Position numbers and translations under genes: made by a program | The notes under the pieces: generated by a model | Told to the model about the DNA's origin: nothing | The model's database searches: none | The model's input: only the letters and a program-made list of their open reading frames with translations | Source of the DNA: CAZLQR01 sp964404095 | Lineage (GTDB): Bacteria; Patescibacteriota; Microgenomatia; UBA1406; GWC2-37-13 | Reading direction: 5' to 3' | Length of the DNA stretch: 7,172 bases | NCBI GenBank assembly: GCA_964404095.1 | Contig: CAYOIN010000026.1 | Span: 1 to 7,172, forward strand | Part shown: piece by piece, positions 3,803 to 7,172 of the stretch | How positions within the stretch are numbered: the stretch's first letter is position 1 | How the letters are laid out: each line of letters starts with the position of its first letter

Positions 3803-5545
3803 ATGAATTCGAACACGCCACCCGCCGTAAGACCGGAACGAACGGTACGGCCAGCAAAGATCCAGCCTCAGAACCCAACTGGCTACAAACTTCGCTTTAT
3901 CTCGCTTGGAGGCATCATCGGCGTGACGAAGAATATGTACGTCTACGAGCTCTATCGAGGAGATGAGCTTCTTGATATTGTTATTGTTGACTGCGGAATT
4001 GGGTTTCCACAAGATAAAGCGCTCGGAGTCGACTTTGTCATCCCGGATATTACCTACCTCAAAGACAAACTTCACAAAATTAGAGCGATCCTGTTGAGTC
4101 ATGGTCATGAAGATCACATCTCGGCGCTTCCCTATCACTATACCGATCTTGGCGAGCCCCCAATGTACGCGAGTAAACTAACCGCCGCTTTTATCAAAAA
4201 TAAATTTAAAGAAACAGGAAAAGAGATCAAGATTAACGTTGTCGATTTTACAAAAAAATACACCTTCGGACAGATCACTGCCGAGTTTGTGCCGATGACC
4301 CACTCGATTCCAGATACCACGCACATCATGCTTCGAACCCCTGCTGGAAATATCTATCACGGAAGCGACTTTAAACTCGATCTCACCCCTCCGTACGGGC
4401 CTCCGCCAGACTTCTATAAAATTACACAGTTTGGGCATGAAGGAGTGCTCTGTCTGATGTCCGACTGTCTCGGGAGTGACCGAGAGGGACTAACACTCTC
4501 CGAGAATATTGTTGGGCAGACGTTTGAAGATCGGATGCGTAAAACAAAAGGGAAATTTATCATGAGTACGTTCTCATCGAACATTTCCCGTATCCGTCAG
4601 TGTGTCGAAGCAGCAAAAAAATTCAATCGGAAGGTCGCATTTCTTGGGAGATCGATGCGCGACAACACCAAGATGGCTGCAGAAATAGGATACCTTCCGG
4701 AGCTAAAAGACCTCTTGATCAAAGAGGAGCAGGTCATGCGACTTCCCCCAAATAAAGTATGCTTGATCGTCGCCGGATCACAGGGTCAGTACAACTCAGC
4801 GCTTGCAAAGCTCGCATCGAAGCAGAATAAATTTATTGGGATAAAACCCGGTGATACAGTTGTATTCTCTTCCGACCCAATTCCCGGGAATGAAAATGAA
4901 GTGTATGGTCTCATCGAAGATCTTGTACTTCTTGGGGCAGAGGTTGTGTACTCGGATGTTCAGGAGCAGCTGCATGCATCAGGTCACGGAAACCAAGAGG
5001 ATATTAAGTTCTTAGCGCGCTTTGTTGACCCAGTCTATTTTACGCCGATCGGAGGAACGATTCGGCATCAGCGCGGATACCAGAATCTGATGGTGGAGCT
5101 TGGGTATCAAAAGGAGAACGTACTGCTTCTCGATGAGGGAGATACGATTATTTTTGAAAAACGAACGGCACGAAAAGGACCGCGTATTCCAACCAAGACA
5201 ATCTACGTCGACGCATACGGCGTAGGTGATGTTGGGAGCGTCGTGTTGCGAGACCGTCAAATTATTTCGACCGAAGGAATGGTTGTCGCTTTGGTTCTCG
5301 TTGATAATCAGAACAAGCTCATCACGAAGCCGTCCATCATTAGTCGTGGATTTGTCTTCGAAAAGCAGGAGGAGCAGTTGATGGGTGAGGCATCGCGAAT
5401 CATCGAGTCCATTCTCGCAGAACGAAACGGACAACAACTCAATCTCAATAATGCGAAGAAAGAAATCGCAGATAACCTCGAGCAACTATTCATGGAGCTC
5501 AAAGGTCGTAGACCACTGGTGGTTGCAGAAGTTGTTCAGATCTAA
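3803..5545 (+). CDS. rnj: Ribonuclease J (beta-CASP metallo-beta-lactamase)
   Basis: RNase J, a dual endo/5'-3' exoribonuclease of mRNA decay and rRNA maturation, acting in the cytoplasm. It has 580 residues; the family is usually about 555. The extra length is a Pro/Arg-rich N-terminal tail (about 1-27). The lactamase core shows SHGHEDH with His100, His102, Asp104 and His105, then His167 (MTHS) and Asp189 (HGSDFKLD). The beta-CASP region includes STFSSNISRI (255-264), LGRSM (281-285) and AGSQGQ (324-329), then SSDPIPGNE (356-364) and HASGH (391-395). The C-terminal dimerisation/tetramerisation domain covers about 470-580. Oddity: the motif usually reading PVHGEYR is PIGGTIR here (415-421), so the conserved His (His390 in B. 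subtilis RNase J1) is Gly417. The start is leaderless-type, 6 nt after an extended -10. recR follows 2 bp after the stop codon, so the two are probably one operon. Confidence 0.95.
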   Translation: MNSNTPPAVRPERTVRPAKIQPQNPTGYKLRFISLGGIIGVTKNMYVYELYRGDELLDIVIVDCGIGFPQDKALGVDFVIPDITYLKDKLHKIRAILLSHGHEDHISALPYHYTDLGEPPMYASKLTAAFIKNKFKETGKEIKINVVDFTKKYTFGQITAEFVPMTHSIPDTTHIMLRTPAGNIYHGSDFKLDLTPPYGPPPDFYKITQFGHEGVLCLMSDCLGSDREGLTLSENIVGQTFEDRMRKTKGKFIMSTFSSNISRIRQCVEAAKKFNRKVAFLGRSMRDNTKMAAEIGYLPELKDLLIKEEQVMRLPPNKVCLIVAGSQGQYNSALAKLASKQNKFIGIKPGDTVVFSSDPIPGNENEVYGLIEDLVLLGAEVVYSDVQEQLHASGHGNQEDIKFLARFVDPVYFTPIGGTIRHQRGYQNLMVELGYQKENVLLLDEGDTIIFEKRTARKGPRIPTKTIYVDAYGVGDVGSVVLRDRQIISTEGMVVALVLVDNQNKLITKPSIISRGFVFEKQEEQLMGEASRIIESILAERNGQQLNLNNAKKEIADNLEQLFMELKGRRPLVVAEVVQI

Positions 5546-5547
5546 CC

Positions 5548-6177
5548 ATGGCAGGTCTCCCAAGCAATCTTAAACATATCGCATATTTTCTGCAGCGACT
5601 TCCAGGCATCGGAGAGAAGACAGCTAATCGACTCGCATTTTATTTCCTGAGACTCCCCCAGCAGGAACTCAAGGAGTTAAGTGAAAGCATTCTCCATCTT
5701 AAGGAGAAAACGAAGCTTTGTCTCGAGTGTAAAAATCTTACCGAACATGATCGTTGCTCGATCTGTGAAAACATCCAGCGTGATCGCACCGTCATTACCG
5801 TCGTCGAGGACGTTCTCGATCTTCTCTCGTTCGAAACCGGTAATATCTATAACGGCGTTTATCATGTGCTCCACGGTAAGATCGATCCGTTGAACAATAT
5901 CGGTCCCGATGATATACATATCGACGCTCTATTCGAGCGTATAAAGGGAGCGGATGTTGTCGAGATCGTACTGGCGACAAATCTCGACATGGAAGGAGAA
6001 GCAACCTCTATGTATATTAAAGAGAAGCTCAAGTCTGAGAATACCAAGCGGCTGAGTATTAACCAACCGGAGATAAAGATCACTCGACTTGCCTACGGTC
6101 TTCCCATGGGAGCGAATCTTGAGTATGCAGACTACATGACACTGAAACGTGCGCTTGAAGGACGGAACGAATATTAA
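5548..6177 (+). CDS. recR: Recombination protein RecR
   Basis: RecR works with RecO (and RecF) to load RecA on single-stranded DNA at gaps. 209 residues, near the usual 200. Order seen: an N-terminal helix-hairpin-helix, LPGIGEKTANRLA (18-30); a Cys4 zinc finger with Cys58, Cys61, Cys70 and Cys73; a Toprim domain from about 82 with VVE (85-87), YHVLHG (105-110) and TNLDMEGEAT (144-153); and the C-terminal RLAYGLPMGANLEYAD block (180-195) plus LKRALEGR (199-206). All hallmark motifs are present, so it should be functional. It starts 2 bp after the RNase J stop and has no Shine-Dalgarno site, suggesting translational coupling. It ends 2 bp from the convergent prs gene. The usual dnaX-ybaB-recR order is not present; a probable ybaB lies on the other strand beyond prs. 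Confidence 0.97.
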   Translation: MAGLPSNLKHIAYFLQRLPGIGEKTANRLAFYFLRLPQQELKELSESILHLKEKTKLCLECKNLTEHDRCSICENIQRDRTVITVVEDVLDLLSFETGNIYNGVYHVLHGKIDPLNNIGPDDIHIDALFERIKGADVVEIVLATNLDMEGEATSMYIKEKLKSENTKRLSINQPEIKITRLAYGLPMGANLEYADYMTLKRALEGRNEY

Positions 6178-6179
6178 TG

Positions 6180-7097
6180 TTATTTGAGCGTTGCGGCTAT
6201 CTCAGCGGCAATGGAGACTTCTTTCAGTTTTGGGAACTGTTGTGCAGGCTTCAACGGAATCGTATTGGTTGTATAGAATGCCTTGAGCGATGATTCTTGT
6301 ATTCTCCCTGGCGCCTTTGTTGAAAAGTCATGGTGCGTGATCGCTGCGTACACATTCTTTGCGCCACGATCGAGGCAGAGGTCCGCCGCGTGAATAATTG
6401 TTCCACCTGAGGTGATAATATCGTCTACGAGAACGGCATTCTTTCCTTTCACATCGCCGAAGATATCAAGTGCGGTGCTTTGGTGAATCTTGTCCTGATC
6501 GCGCTTCTTCTCCACGATCACCAGATCATACTGTTGGTCTCCAAACAAAGCATTCCCAAAAGAACGTGCTCGCTCGATTCCACCCTGATCAGGCGACACA
6601 ACCGCAGTGTTTTCTGGAGTCGTTCCAGGATGATCTGCAAGGAACTGCTTTGCCATACTCCCAAGTCCTGAGAGGTGTGTAAACGGTACCGAGAATACTC
6701 CCATCAATCCCTCATCGTGAATATCGAAGGTGATGATTCTGGTAAATCCAAGATGCTCAAGAAGATCGATGACAACATGAGCCGACACTGCTTCACCTGG
6801 TCGGTGTTGAATATTTTGCCGTGCGTACCCGAAGTACGGAATAACTGCCGTGATATCCTTTGCCCCTTCCCGCTTCAGTGCATCACAAAAAAAGAATAGC
6901 TGCATGAGGGAATGGTTGGTTGGATTTGATGTGGGTTGAATAATAGCAACCTTCTTGTCGCGTACGTCCTCAAGCACGCGAACGCGTGCCTCCGAGTTAT
7001 CGAATCGAACTACCTCGGTTTTTCCAAGTGAGGTATGAAGAAGTTTCGCAACTTCTTTTGAAAGTTTGGGATGAGTGGTTCCAGAGAATAGCACCAT
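6180..7097 (-). CDS. prs: Ribose-phosphate pyrophosphokinase (PRPP synthetase)
   Basis: Makes PRPP from ribose 5-phosphate and ATP, feeding purine, pyrimidine, NAD, His and Trp synthesis. 305 residues, near the usual 310. Seen: LFSG at 3-6, RFDNSEARVRV (31-41) matching the conserved RF-x-DGE region, the PYFGYARQ ATP-binding segment (87-94), DIHDEGLMGVF (125-135) with His127, VVSPDQGGIERAR (166-178), the catalytic flexible-loop region KKRDQ (197-201), and the PRPP loop LVDDIITSGGT (223-233). Differences from the common class I forms: the loop reads DDIITSGGT rather than DDMIDTGGT, and DIHD replaces DLHA, so allosteric behaviour may differ. The ATG at 7097 is preceded by AGGAAG about 6 nt upstream, the only clear Shine-Dalgarno site found in the window. 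It starts 1 bp after the stop of the upstream partial gene. No terminator is visible between prs and recR. Confidence 0.96.
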   Translation of the reverse strand: MVLFSGTTHPKLSKEVAKLLHTSLGKTEVVRFDNSEARVRVLEDVRDKKVAIIQPTSNPTNHSLMQLFFFCDALKREGAKDITAVIPYFGYARQNIQHRPGEAVSAHVVIDLLEHLGFTRIITFDIHDEGLMGVFSVPFTHLSGLGSMAKQFLADHPGTTPENTAVVSPDQGGIERARSFGNALFGDQQYDLVIVEKKRDQDKIHQSTALDIFGDVKGKNAVLVDDIITSGGTIIHAADLCLDRGAKNVYAAITHHDFSTKAPGRIQESSLKAFYTTNTIPLKPAQQFPKLKEVSIAAEIAATLK

Positions 7098-7098
7098 A

Positions 7099-7172
7099 TT
7101 ACTCTTCCTGACTCATACTCATGAGTGTTCGAGCTGCCTGTTCCTGTGTTTTTTTAACAGCTTCATTGATTG
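7099..7172 (-). CDS. C-terminus of a probable YbaB/EbfC nucleoid-associated protein
   Basis: The last 23 codons of a minus-strand gene entering from the window edge. They read INEAVKKTQEQAARTL and then MSMSQEE before TAA (7101-7099). The pattern of Asn-Glu-Ala, Lys-Lys, Gln-Glu and then Met-rich residues close to the end resembles the C-terminal helix of YbaB/EbfC DNA-binding proteins, which are commonly encoded beside recR; here recR is one gene away. The fragment is too short for a firm call. Its end carries the Shine-Dalgarno site of prs, and prs starts 1 bp later, so the two are very likely co-transcribed and coupled. Confidence 0.45.
   Translation of the reverse strand, partial: INEAVKKTQEQAARTLMSMSQEE

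Noticed and set aside
3432..3806. Plus-strand frame opposite the MIP18-type gene
   Set aside because: The minus strand encodes a family with clear motifs; the plus-strand frame is its antisense shadow.
6180..6215. Imperfect hairpin (TTGC/GCAA outer pairs, C-C mismatch) in the last codons of prs as a terminator
   Set aside because: It is not followed by a U-run on the minus strand and is interrupted by a mismatch.
1..7172. Insertion sequences, CRISPR arrays, phage genes or toxin-antitoxin pairs
   Set aside because: I saw no transposase or integrase motifs, no regularly spaced repeats and no paired small genes of those kinds.

Overview
This window is a compact bacterial chromosome segment of intermediate GC content. 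Genes are packed with gaps mostly of 1 to 40 bp, and I see no mobile element, CRISPR array or phage gene. The standard genetic code fits: cysS ends on TGA and no gene needs TGA read as an amino acid. The mix of genes suggests Candidate Phyla Radiation (Patescibacteria) or a similarly streamlined bacterium. It contains an RNase J with a variant motif, a stand-alone MIP18/DUF59 protein, several lineage-type hypotheticals, a tRNA without encoded CCA, and very few Shine-Dalgarno sites. That placement is inference, not proof.

Layout. From about 3763 down to 1, genes run on the minus strand: a MIP18/DUF59 Fe-S assembly-type protein, a charged coiled-coil protein, tRNA-Pro(CGG), a hypothetical with a PD-(D/E)XK-like pattern, and cysS. 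Next comes a short leader with a strong intrinsic terminator, then an Arg-rich hypothetical and the start of another gene cut by the window edge. From 3803 to 6177 two genes run on the plus strand: RNase J and recR, 2 bp apart. From 7172 down to 6180 the minus strand carries the C-terminus of a probable YbaB/EbfC protein and prs, 1 bp apart; prs meets recR tail to tail with a 2-bp gap.

Functions. This is mostly information-processing housekeeping: cysteinyl-tRNA and prolyl-tRNA supply, RNA decay and maturation (RNase J), recombinational repair (RecR, probably the YbaB neighbour), PRPP synthesis for nucleotides (Prs), and a likely Fe-S cluster maturation factor.

Two things stand out. First, the leader between cysS and the Arg-rich hypothetical (about 580 to 462, minus strand) has the full layout of a translation-coupled attenuator. 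It has its own -10 box, a 16-codon reading frame with a Leu/Leu/Ile/Ile/Leu run, and four segments (1:2, 2:3, 3:4) that can form either an antiterminator or an intrinsic terminator. Second, four reading frames (starts at 580, 3414, 3763 and 3803) have a -10 hexamer followed by exactly 6 nt and then ATG. This predicts leaderless mRNAs, and two of the four share an identical 20-bp promoter-plus-start sequence.
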